Of a stretch of 5,838 nucleotides of DNA, positions 1 through 5,838 are shown piece by piece (position 1 is the first letter of the stretch; the number at the start of each line of letters is the position of its first letter). The notes under the pieces were generated by a model. That model searched no databases. It was not told the DNA's origin and worked only from the letters and a program-made list of their open reading frames with translations. This DNA is from Chitinophagales bacterium (GTDB lineage: Bacteria > Bacteroidota > Bacteroidia > Chitinophagales > UBA10324). Both the position numbers and the translations under genes were made by a program. The stretch lies in assembly GCA_013695715.1 (NCBI GenBank), contig JACCZZ010000073.1:1-5838 (forward strand), read 5' to 3'.

Positions 1-212
1 ATATCCACATGCTGGTAAAAGAGCCGGGTAAAAGCCTATACTATATTGATGAAGTTTGGTTTGACGATGACCCGCTTATTTCCAAAAAATTAAACGATGA
101 ATCTGAAAATAGAGGTGGAAATTTAATAATACCTCTTTCAAAAAATAAGGATGATTTTTGGAGTGGTAACCTAAGCATTACATTGGGTCTAAATATTCCT
201 GACTATAAATGA
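1..212 (+). CDS. Intradiol ring-cleavage dioxygenase, C-terminal end (partial)
   Basis: This is the 3' end of a gene that begins before the window; 69 full codons are visible before a TGA stop. The frame opens with the end of a probable His codon followed by Ile-His, which fits the HIH motif that supplies two iron(III) ligands in intradiol dioxygenases; the two Tyr ligands would lie upstream. After it come YYIDEVWFDDDPL, then ENRGG and finally ITLGLNIPDYK, which match my memory of the C-terminus of the Bacteroidota 'dioxygenase family protein' group. Family members open catechol-type rings between the two hydroxyls using O2, but the substrate cannot be told from this fragment. The Met at 9-11 is inside the HIHM stretch and is not the true start. 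The gene converges on the minus-strand genes and shares no obvious pathway with them. Confidence 0.8.
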   Translation, partial: IHMLVKEPGKSLYYIDEVWFDDDPLISKKLNDESENRGGNLIIPLSKNKDDFWSGNLSITLGLNIPDYK

Positions 213-249
213 AACTATTTACAGCTCATCTACTTTTATTTTTCTTACC

Positions 250-594
250 CTAATTCATGCAGTTAATAATGATATCAAACTTTAATTTTAAAAGTTTAAA
301 CTTCTCCTTTAAGTAATCAACCATGATTTTATACCTGAAATAATTTAATGGGTTTTGATTTGCATGTATACTTCCTAATCCAAAAAATTATCAGTGGTAC
401 CAATATAAAGATTGGAGCAAGCCAGGGCAGCCATGCAGGATAAAATCATTAACATTAACAACCAGGAAAGCGGTTATTGTAGCAATGTAAGCGACTCAGA
501 TGAAAAATCTATTGACTTCTGTGAGAGAGTACAACATCACCTTATTGTCTTCAGCTAAACAATTCTCCTCAATATTTAATATATGTTCTGCCAT
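250..594 (-). pseudogene. Degenerate small membrane protein, possibly 2TM-domain family
   Basis: Starting from an ATG that overlaps the last 26 bases of the DoxX gene, this frame runs 114 codons to a TAG. It is interrupted by a TGA at 496-498 and by adjacent TGA and TAA codons at 388-393. Despite the stops it reads like one protein. An acidic N-terminus leads to VAYIATITAFLVVNVNDFI (a membrane-helix-like stretch), then a second hydrophobic piece with Trp and FFGLGSIHA. The end is charged, with YFRYKIMVDYLKEKFK. This order resembles 2TM-domain proteins (helix with 'VN.FL..IN', then 'GWGIGL.IHA', then a charged tail). The family call is from memory and weak; the observation of one continuous protein-like frame broken by three stops is firmer. 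If it is not a relic, the 213-568 stretch holds no gene. Confidence 0.42.
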
Positions 595-940
595 AAGCGA
601 TAAAAACACACACAAGAAAGATTGTACAGTTTAATAAAACATTTTTATTTTCCCGTCTATTGTAGTGAACTAATGCTGCAGGAACCATAATAACTGCAAA
701 GCAGATTGCAGAAATTATCGCTAAGATTGGAAGAATGTGGAGCAACGTAGGAAGAATTATTCCTATGGCACCAAAGATTTCTGAAATACCGATGAACCGA
801 ATTAATGGAAGTGGTAAACCTTCAACACCTGTTTGGCCTTTTGCCACTAATTTTTGTTCTGAGACAATAGATTTGTTTATACCTGAATACATAAATATAA
901 AAGCAATTAAAGATTGAAGAACCCAAAGTAGAGTATTCAT
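569..940 (-). CDS. DoxX-like family membrane protein
   Basis: The gene encodes an intact 123-residue protein, a usual length for the DoxX_2-like family. Four hydrophobic segments are visible at about residues 3-19, 47-66, 68-90 and 101-117. Family landmarks are FMYSGINK at the end of helix 1, RFIGISEIFGAIGIILP through helix 2, PAALVHYNRRENK after helix 3 and FIAYGR at the C-terminus. It should sit in the inner membrane. The family is named after a thiosulfate:quinone oxidoreductase subunit, but most small members have no proven reaction, so I assign none. The ATG start gives a first helix right at the N-terminus, and no strong ribosome-binding site precedes it. It lies 67 bases downstream of the decayed Crp/Fnr gene on the same strand and is the only intact gene of that group. 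A possible Fnr-type operator sits about 50 bases upstream of its start. Confidence 0.87.
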   Translation of the reverse strand: MNTLLWVLQSLIAFIFMYSGINKSIVSEQKLVAKGQTGVEGLPLPLIRFIGISEIFGAIGIILPTLLHILPILAIISAICFAVIMVPAALVHYNRRENKNVLLNCTIFLVCVFIAYGRTYIKY

Positions 941-989
941 ACTATGTCTTTTTGCTTTGCAAAGAACAGAACGCTAACTTAAATTTCTT

Positions 990-1003
990 TTGACAATAGT
1001 CAA
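990..1003. promoter_or_regulatory. FNR-box-like palindrome, candidate operator of the DoxX gene
   Basis: The bases read TTGAC-AATA-GTCAA, a perfect 5-4-5 inverted repeat; one more T/A pair on the left arm and one on the right extend it further. The known FNR consensus is TTGAT-N4-ATCAA, so this differs by one symmetric base pair per half-site. It ends 5 bases below the stop of the Crp/Fnr pseudogene and is centred about 56 bases above the DoxX start. That is where an operator serving DoxX would be expected. No T-run follows on either strand, so it does not look like an intrinsic terminator. Binding by this or any related regulator is inference. Confidence 0.4.
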
Positions 1004-1007
1004 AAAA

Positions 1008-1572
1008 TCAGATCTGAGAACGTATCCTACTAAGTGTTTCCTGAGTGATGCCTAGATAAGAAGCAATCATTCCAAGGGGAACACGCTTAATAAAGGTTGG
1101 ATGGGCCGTTATTAAGGTATGGTAGCGTTGTAAAGCAGTTGAAAAATGCAGATCGTCAAACTTCTGTTGCAATTGAACCAAACCAAAGCTTACAAGCTGC
1201 CTTGATTAGATTTTCTATATCGTGATGTTTGGAGCAAAGATTTTCTAAATCATTGTAGTGAAGGGAGAAAATAAATTGAATCTTCTAACAACTCAATTGT
1301 CCTCCTGGCTGGTTTTCTGGTTATAAAACTTATGATGGAGCAAGCAAATGAATTCTCTGCACTAACCCAGTCAGTAATCTCCTTTCCGTTTTTTAAATAA
1401 TAGGTTCTTGTCAAACCACTTTCTATAAAATAAAAATAACTATATACTATGTCTTGCTTAACTAAAACATAACCTTGTGGAAGCTCTATCTGCTTAAATA
1501 TGATGATAGGTCTTTTTTGCTGAGCGCGGATAATTTTGTGAACTGAGAAATTAATTTAAAAAAACTCTCCAC
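1008..1572 (-). pseudogene. Crp/Fnr-family transcriptional regulator, frameshifted
   Basis: A whole regulator can be assembled by switching frame three times. The likely start is GTG at 1570-1572, just after an in-frame TAA, giving MESFFKLISQF. That frame dies at TAG 1486-1488. The next frame carries the cyclic-nucleotide-binding-like fold with IELPQGYVLVKQ, YFIESGLTRTYYLKNGKE and SFITRKPARRTIELLEDS. It ends at TGA 1250-1252. A short third piece reads YNDLENLCSKHHDIENLI, and near 1193-1200 the frame shifts again into LVSFGLVQLQQKFDDLHF. The last piece holds the helix-turn-helix region PLGMIASYLGITQETLSRIR and stops at 1008-1010. The total span, about 188 codons, is the usual length for this Bacteroidota group. 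None of the breaks sits in a long homopolymer, so real decay is more likely than sequencing error, though the latter is not excluded. It would have preceded and perhaps controlled the DoxX gene. Confidence 0.87.
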
Positions 1573-1735
1573 TTATATTTGTTAGATTAAAGGTTGTTAT
1601 TATAGTAATTAGATTGTTTCAAATTCTTTATACAAGAAAGATCTAATTTAACACATCATTTCAGCATTGGATACAATTATGAAGGAATTTTTAAAATGAA
1701 AACTCTTACCGCTGCGTATGCCTTCAGCTAGGCAG

Positions 1736-2470
1736 TTATATAAGCTGATTCTGCAATTTTTCCGAATCAATAAGAAATTTATAAAATTTATCCTGTTTTA
1801 CAGAATGAATTAAAGCAATTTGTTTTTGCCTATGGAGGTCTGTACCGGCAAAATCAATTAATTCTTTTCTTATTAACTCCTGTGCAGCGCGCTTTACATC
1901 ATTATTATAATATCCTGTTAAGGACATAAGATTCACTTGAAAATAAACATCCTGATCTTTTAATCTCTTATATGCAGCCATACTCTTATCATGAAAATAG
2001 TGATAGCGCTCCGGATGCGCCAGCACTGGCTTATAACCTTTTGAGTGCATATTCTCTATCATACTATCAACCATAACAGGAACCATATTCATAGGCAATT
2101 CAAAAAGCACGTATTGGTTTCCAAAGGTCAGCAGGTTTTTATTTTCTATGCATTCAAAAAAATAATTATCGAAAAAATATTCTGCAGCGGCCTTAAGTTC
2201 AATGTTCAACCCCTTCAGAAAGCATGCTGACTGTAATTTCTGCAGACCAGCCTCTATTGTTTCAGATGTGTTGGCGTATATACTTTTATGAATATGAGGA
2301 GTTGTTATTACCTTCTTATAACCTAAATCGAGTAAGCCCTGAATTAACTGGAGCGATTCTTCTTCAGTCTGTGCGCCATCGTCAATGCCGGGTATGAGGT
2401 GAGAATGCAGATCCACCGTTAGTGGATCAACAATTTTACTATAATTTTTCTTTAATGAGAATAAGTGCAC
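1736..2470 (-). CDS. CpsB/YwqE-type tyrosine-protein phosphatase (PHP family)
   Basis: The 244-residue protein is full length for this PHP-superfamily group, metal-dependent phosphatases that remove phosphate from tyrosine, typically on the BY-kinases that govern capsule or exopolysaccharide synthesis. It has no signal peptide and should be cytoplasmic. The metal-binding motifs are all present and in order: DLHSHLIPGIDDGA at 20-33, TPHIH at 57-61, the Glu of AAAEYFFD at 97, LAHPERYHYF at 150-159 and FAGTDLHR at 207-214. The start is GTG: an in-frame TAG lies nine codons upstream, no ATG intervenes, and the next in-frame Met is past residue 120, inside the catalytic domain. There is no clear ribosome-binding site. 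The gene begins 13 bases after the co-polymerase stop, which suggests co-transcription. Oddly, that co-polymerase has no kinase domain, so the substrate must be another protein. Confidence 0.92.
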   Translation of the reverse strand: MHLFSLKKNYSKIVDPLTVDLHSHLIPGIDDGAQTEEESLQLIQGLLDLGYKKVITTPHIHKSIYANTSETIEAGLQKLQSACFLKGLNIELKAAAEYFFDNYFFECIENKNLLTFGNQYVLFELPMNMVPVMVDSMIENMHSKGYKPVLAHPERYHYFHDKSMAAYKRLKDQDVYFQVNLMSLTGYYNNDVKRAAQELIRKELIDFAGTDLHRQKQIALIHSVKQDKFYKFLIDSEKLQNQLI

Positions 2471-2483
2471 ATTATACTGTTCA

Positions 2484-3644
2484 TCACGCGGCTGCTATGT
2501 CTTCCTTATTTTTCTGAATTATCTGTTGCCTTTCCTGCATTTTCATATTCGAATCTTTAACCGTTTTTGACACCAGCAAAAAGATAGACCCAAGGAAAAT
2601 ACCTATAAAAGACCCTACAATGAAAGCAGCAGTTTTAGAGACGAAGGATGCCTGTGTTGAATATCGGGGATCATCAATCACCTGGAGAATCGGTGCGGTA
2701 GTTAAGAGGGTAACTTTTGCAAGTTCAACGTTGTTTACTGCTGCAGAATATTGCTGATTCAGAAGATCACGATCTCTTGCGGCAGCAGTAGTGCCCAGCA
2801 TGCCTTTTTGGCGAATGAGGTTGTTGGTTACATCCTGTAAATGAGCAACCCTATAATCTAAGTTCTTCAGGGCCTTCCCCAAAGAGTCAACCCTCTGATC
2901 TGCAACACCAAGATTTTGTCTGTTCAGGTAGTATACATCTTCCATGAAATAATTAGCCGATTTATCCACCATGTGCTTCATCATATTCATTGAATAGTCA
3001 TGGTTGCGGGTAACAAACGTAGCTGTATTAAATGGGCTTGACTCATCATACTCCATGGTCAGGTTATTGTCAATGATGCTTTGATAAATCACATTCAGGA
3101 TGCTGTCCTCAAGCCGTGTCAACTGCTCAAGAGGCTTTGGAGTAAATTTAAAATTCTTCAGCTTTGGATCGTCATTCCATCCTTTACTTATCAATCCTCC
3201 GTTACGCCAGCGGTATAGATCAATGTAATGATTTGCCATCAAATCAAGCTTTCCATCCACCACCCCTTCCTGCATGAGAGATTCTTTTATAACTTTTCTA
3301 GTTTGTATTAAACTGGCAAAGAAACGATTGTCAAAGCCGCCCCCACCCTTCCCTACAGAGCCCGATAAGCCAAGAGAGTTAGCGAGTGACAAAGAAGAAC
3401 TAAGCAATCCGCTTGAGGCACTCTGCCCTTGAATGGCAAAACTCGCAGTAGAAATATACTTTAAACCATACCACCACGCGTAGAATAATCCAAGTCCTCC
3501 AAAAATTGCTATCCATATTAATAGAATATACCATTTACGGAACACATAGCGAAATGATTGCTTGATGTTGGTCCATAAGGGGCCCAGATGAATTTCTTCA
3601 TCGTCAGCGTAAGCCCGTTGAATTTTATAATTATCCTGTGCCAT
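2484..3644 (-). CDS. Wzz-type polysaccharide co-polymerase (chain length determinant), no kinase domain
   Basis: The 386-residue protein has the two-helix layout of polysaccharide co-polymerases: a cytoplasmic N-terminus of about 37 residues, helix 1 at about 38-60, a long periplasmic part, and helix 2 at about 337-358 with a 28-residue cytoplasmic tail. The periplasmic part starts with a Ser/Gly-rich stretch ending in GKGGGG (98-103), common in Bacteroidota Wzz proteins. Next comes NRFFASLIQTRKVIKESL. Residues about 240-310 are helical and likely coiled-coil. TAPILQVIDDP (316-326) precedes helix 2, as in Bacteroidota relatives. Such proteins set polymer length and contact the outer-membrane exporter. 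There is no Walker A motif and no Tyr-rich tail (the tail has no Tyr at all), so it is not a Wzc-like tyrosine autokinase. It lies 19 bases below the exporter gene and 13 above the phosphatase gene, forming an apparent operon. The start is ATG without an evident ribosome-binding site. Confidence 0.9.
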   Translation of the reverse strand: MAQDNYKIQRAYADDEEIHLGPLWTNIKQSFRYVFRKWYILLIWIAIFGGLGLFYAWWYGLKYISTASFAIQGQSASSGLLSSSLSLANSLGLSGSVGKGGGGFDNRFFASLIQTRKVIKESLMQEGVVDGKLDLMANHYIDLYRWRNGGLISKGWNDDPKLKNFKFTPKPLEQLTRLEDSILNVIYQSIIDNNLTMEYDESSPFNTATFVTRNHDYSMNMMKHMVDKSANYFMEDVYYLNRQNLGVADQRVDSLGKALKNLDYRVAHLQDVTNNLIRQKGMLGTTAAARDRDLLNQQYSAAVNNVELAKVTLLTTAPILQVIDDPRYSTQASFVSKTAAFIVGSFIGIFLGSIFLLVSKTVKDSNMKMQERQQIIQKNKEDIAAA

Positions 3645-3663
3645 GATGAGGCTATTATTTACT

Positions 3664-5838
3664 TTAAAAGTTTATGCGGGTAACAAGAATGTACAAGGTA
3701 AGCAGCCCGGTAACTTTAACGAGTGCACTTTCAATAATCGCGTTCACATCTACCGGTTGCGCAGGTACCGGTGGTAACAGGGGATCGATATCAAGCCTAA
3801 ATGGTACAACGACGTAAGCACCCTTTTCTACTTTCGGATAGATGCGAATAAATGCTAACCGGCGGGGGTCCTCAAGCTTTCCACCAGGCTGAATAACATA
3901 AGTACGTGGTCGTTTGGCGTCTTTTGCAAAACCCAGCCCATACTTTTTAACGTAGAACTTTGCTCGTTTACCTTCATGGTAAGGTGCATTTAAATAGCCC
4001 ATTGTATCCACATACGGAAAATTTATCATTCCTGAAACACTTACAAGATCGTTGGTGGTAGGAATGCTTATGATGTCACCTGGCCTAAGAATGAAGTTAT
4101 ATTCACTTGACGCATCCTTAAATGCCTTTTCAAGATCCATGAAAATGATGCCGCGATCATTCTCTTCGCGGACCAGGGTAGCCTGGTTGACATTTGCCCA
4201 CTGTGAAAGCCCACCGGCTCGGTTGAGTACATCTACTAGCTTTTCTTCTTTATCGTTTAATGAATACTCTCCCGGATAAATAACCTCGCCATTTATCGTT
4301 ACCATACCCTGAGATTCCATGTTAATCAAAGATCTTACAAACACAATGTCAAAAGGTTCTAATTTGAAGGATTCAGCATCACCGCCGATAACCAGGTTAG
4401 AATCAATTGGAAAGGAGGCAACGATCTTTGGCTGGGGTGCAGATTTGCCATTCTCTGTTCTGTATCTTGAAACCTCGATTTTGGTATTTGCCGCCTCTGC
4501 TTTAATGCCACCGGCAGTAAATAAGAGATCATTTAGTGTAATGCCCCGGGCATAAGCGTATTGTCCAGGCAGACGAACTGCACCGTTAACTGATACAGAT
4601 ACAGAATCCATAAAGGATGACTTATCGTAAAAATAAATCTCATCCAGGTTAGTTAGTAAAAGGTTGTCAACCGAGGTGGGGTCTCTGACCACATTGGTTG
4701 GGTTAAACGGAATATACGATGAGGTAAGGTCCGCGTTTCGGCGAATTACATAAGCTCTGTCAGCCAATGCATCTTCACGTAAGCCGTGAGATTTTGCCAA
4801 TATATCGGAGATGCGGAGGCCGCTGGTGAAGTTAAATTCTCCCGGCTGCATCACGGCACCGCTTACTTTCACAAACTGAAACAGCTGGCTTGGAACAGTG
4901 CTGATAAAAACTTCATCGCCATTCGAAAGCTCATATTTCACCTTAGCATTTTTTAAACTGTCCAGGTCAACATCATACAGCTCAAGCCGATTGCCTACAT
5001 ATCTTTTCACCTGCACAGATTTGGTATAAGCCTGCGGAGTGAGGCCACCAGCGTAGTTGATGAGATCATTAAGATCTTCGCCCTCAATCAATTCATATCT
5101 GAATGGACGCTTCACCTCTCCTGTAATGGATACCACTTTTCCGACGGGAGGAACGAATATGTAATCGTTGCTTTGAAGAAAATAATCATCCTGAAGGCTG
5201 GGATTCAGTAAGTAAGCGTATACATCAAGGGTCTTCACTGTCTGTCCCTGTCGCTTTACATAAATCTTACGCAGTGAGCCTAAGTCCGTAGGACCTCCTG
5301 ACGCAAACAATGCATTAAAAGCAGTGTTAAGGGCTGGAATTGAATAGGTGCCAGGATTAAAAACCTCACCAACGATGTTAACTCCGATTACACGTGAGTA
5401 GATGATGGTAACTTCAATTTGCGAATTCGGCATGTCAAGATAGGTAGCAAAACGACTCCTGATCAATGCCTTAGCTCTATCAAGGGTTAACCCTTTCACA
5501 TAAATCTTTCCAACGCCTTCCGGAAATATAGAACCCGTTTGGTCTACAGTGTAAGATCCGCTGAAACTCGAATATCCCCACACATTGATGCCTACCTGAT
5601 CGCCCACTCCGATTACATAGGTTCCGCTTGCCTGGCCATCCACGGAACTGTTAAACATGTCGACAGACTTATTTCTGAAATAACTATAGCCATAAGATTG
5701 AGAGGCTGGTAATCTTGTAGTATCTACATATGGCTGGGTAGTATCCGGTGGTGTAACTACAGGAGGGGGTGGCTGGGGTGCCGGCGTAGGTGTTACTGTA
5801 GTGGTTCCAGTGGGAAGAGGAAGTGTAGTACCAGGCTG
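3664..5838 (-). CDS. Wza-like polysaccharide export protein with multiple SLBB domains (5' end missing)
   Basis: The frame is open to the window edge, so the 724 visible residues lack the true N-terminus and any signal peptide; the Met at 5656-5658 is internal. Residues 1-60 include a Pro/Thr-rich linker. A Poly_export domain follows at about 74-150 (YVIGVGDQVGINVWGY, then VDQTGSIFPEGVGKIYVKG). Five SLBB modules start near 155 (IVGEVFNPGTYSI), 236 (ITGEVKRPFRYEL), 323 (VSGAVMQPGEFNF), 414 (VNGAVRLPGQYAY) and 512 (INGEVIYPGEYSL), each with a loop such as AGGL or SGGP. A sixth, degenerate copy starts near 598 (VSGMINFPYV). The C-terminus ends in a hydrophobic helix at about 703-720 (LVKVTGLLTLYILVTRI). 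The family forms the outer-membrane exit channel for capsule or exopolysaccharide. It is larger than E. coli Wza (about 380 residues), as is common in Bacteroidota. It leads the visible operon with the co-polymerase and phosphatase. Confidence 0.93.
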   Translation of the reverse strand, partial: QPGTTLPLPTGTTTVTPTPAPQPPPPVVTPPDTTQPYVDTTRLPASQSYGYSYFRNKSVDMFNSSVDGQASGTYVIGVGDQVGINVWGYSSFSGSYTVDQTGSIFPEGVGKIYVKGLTLDRAKALIRSRFATYLDMPNSQIEVTIIYSRVIGVNIVGEVFNPGTYSIPALNTAFNALFASGGPTDLGSLRKIYVKRQGQTVKTLDVYAYLLNPSLQDDYFLQSNDYIFVPPVGKVVSITGEVKRPFRYELIEGEDLNDLINYAGGLTPQAYTKSVQVKRYVGNRLELYDVDLDSLKNAKVKYELSNGDEVFISTVPSQLFQFVKVSGAVMQPGEFNFTSGLRISDILAKSHGLREDALADRAYVIRRNADLTSSYIPFNPTNVVRDPTSVDNLLLTNLDEIYFYDKSSFMDSVSVSVNGAVRLPGQYAYARGITLNDLLFTAGGIKAEAANTKIEVSRYRTENGKSAPQPKIVASFPIDSNLVIGGDAESFKLEPFDIVFVRSLINMESQGMVTINGEVIYPGEYSLNDKEEKLVDVLNRAGGLSQWANVNQATLVREENDRGIIFMDLEKAFKDASSEYNFILRPGDIISIPTTNDLVSVSGMINFPYVDTMGYLNAPYHEGKRAKFYVKKYGLGFAKDAKRPRTYVIQPGGKLEDPRRLAFIRIYPKVEKGAYVVVPFRLDIDPLLPPVPAQPVDVNAIIESALVKVTGLLTLYILVTRINF

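Noticed and set aside
277..303. AT-rich inverted repeats (AAACTTT-N7-AAAGTTT and the 12-base palindrome AAGTTTAAACTT), considered as a bidirectional terminator between the converging genes.
   Set aside because: They lie inside the relic reading frame, have almost no GC in the stem and are expected by chance in such AT-rich DNA.
735..917. Open plus-strand frame opposite the DoxX gene.
   Set aside because: It is antisense to a clear family member, and its translation has no domain or sensible composition.
955..964. Ten-base palindrome CTTTGCAAAG just upstream of the DoxX start, considered as an operator.
   Set aside because: It is short, lies within the expected translation-initiation region and has no known consensus behind it; the 990-1003 palindrome is the better candidate.
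1696..1731. Plus-strand mini-frame MKTLTAAYAFS preceded by an AAGGAA-like ribosome-binding site.
   Set aside because: It is eleven codons long, matches nothing I recognise, and has no promoter or partner to support it.
1719..1734. Hairpin TGCCT-N6-AGGCA right after the phosphatase stop, considered as an intrinsic terminator.
   Set aside because: The stem is only five pairs and no T-run follows on the minus strand, so it could be chance.
2045..2230. Open plus-strand frame inside the phosphatase gene.
   Set aside because: It is an antisense shadow of a gene whose catalytic motifs are all intact.
4052..4555. Two open plus-strand frames (4052-4279 and 4319-4555) opposite the SLBB exporter.
   Set aside because: Both are antisense shadows of the SLBB repeats, and neither shows a start context or family motif.
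5656..5658. ATG as the possible start of the exporter gene.
   Set aside because: The same frame continues upstream without a stop to the window edge through a Pro/Thr-rich linker, and starting here would leave no signal peptide for an outer-membrane protein.

Overview
The window looks like chromosomal DNA of a Bacteroidota member, probably from the Cytophagales or a nearby order, although no marker gene fixes the taxon. This rests on the protein families (a kinase-less Wzz-type protein carrying the Bacteroidota-style C-terminal 'PILQVID' motif, a multi-SLBB exporter, a PHP tyrosine phosphatase, and an intradiol dioxygenase tail of the Bacteroidota type), the moderately AT-rich composition and the lack of clear Shine-Dalgarno sequences.

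The right two thirds (1736-5838) is a tight minus-strand gene set for making and exporting a surface polysaccharide. In transcription order it holds a Wza-like outer-membrane exporter with at least five SLBB modules (its 5' end lies beyond the window), a Wzz-type polysaccharide co-polymerase with two membrane helices and no kinase domain, and a CpsB/YwqE-type phosphatase. The gaps are only 19 and 13 bases, so one transcript is likely. The exporter and co-polymerase would form the trans-envelope channel. The phosphatase would reset tyrosine phosphorylation, but the kinase it opposes is not in view.

The left third is a worn area. A Crp/Fnr-family regulator gene (1008-1572, minus) can be read end to end only by crossing three frameshifts. 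Downstream on the same strand is an intact DoxX-like membrane protein gene (569-940). After it comes a reading frame of 114 codons (250-594) that resembles a 2TM-domain protein but holds three in-frame stops. A perfect 5-4-5 palindrome of the FNR-box type (990-1003) lies between the dead regulator and the DoxX gene and is a plausible operator left behind. At the far left edge, the last 69 residues of an intradiol ring-cleavage dioxygenase run on the plus strand and converge on this group.

No RNA genes, CRISPR arrays, insertion sequences or convincing intrinsic terminators were seen. I found no clear new biological system. The points most worth checking are the selective decay around DoxX with its leftover operator, and the phosphatase paired with a co-polymerase that lacks a kinase domain.
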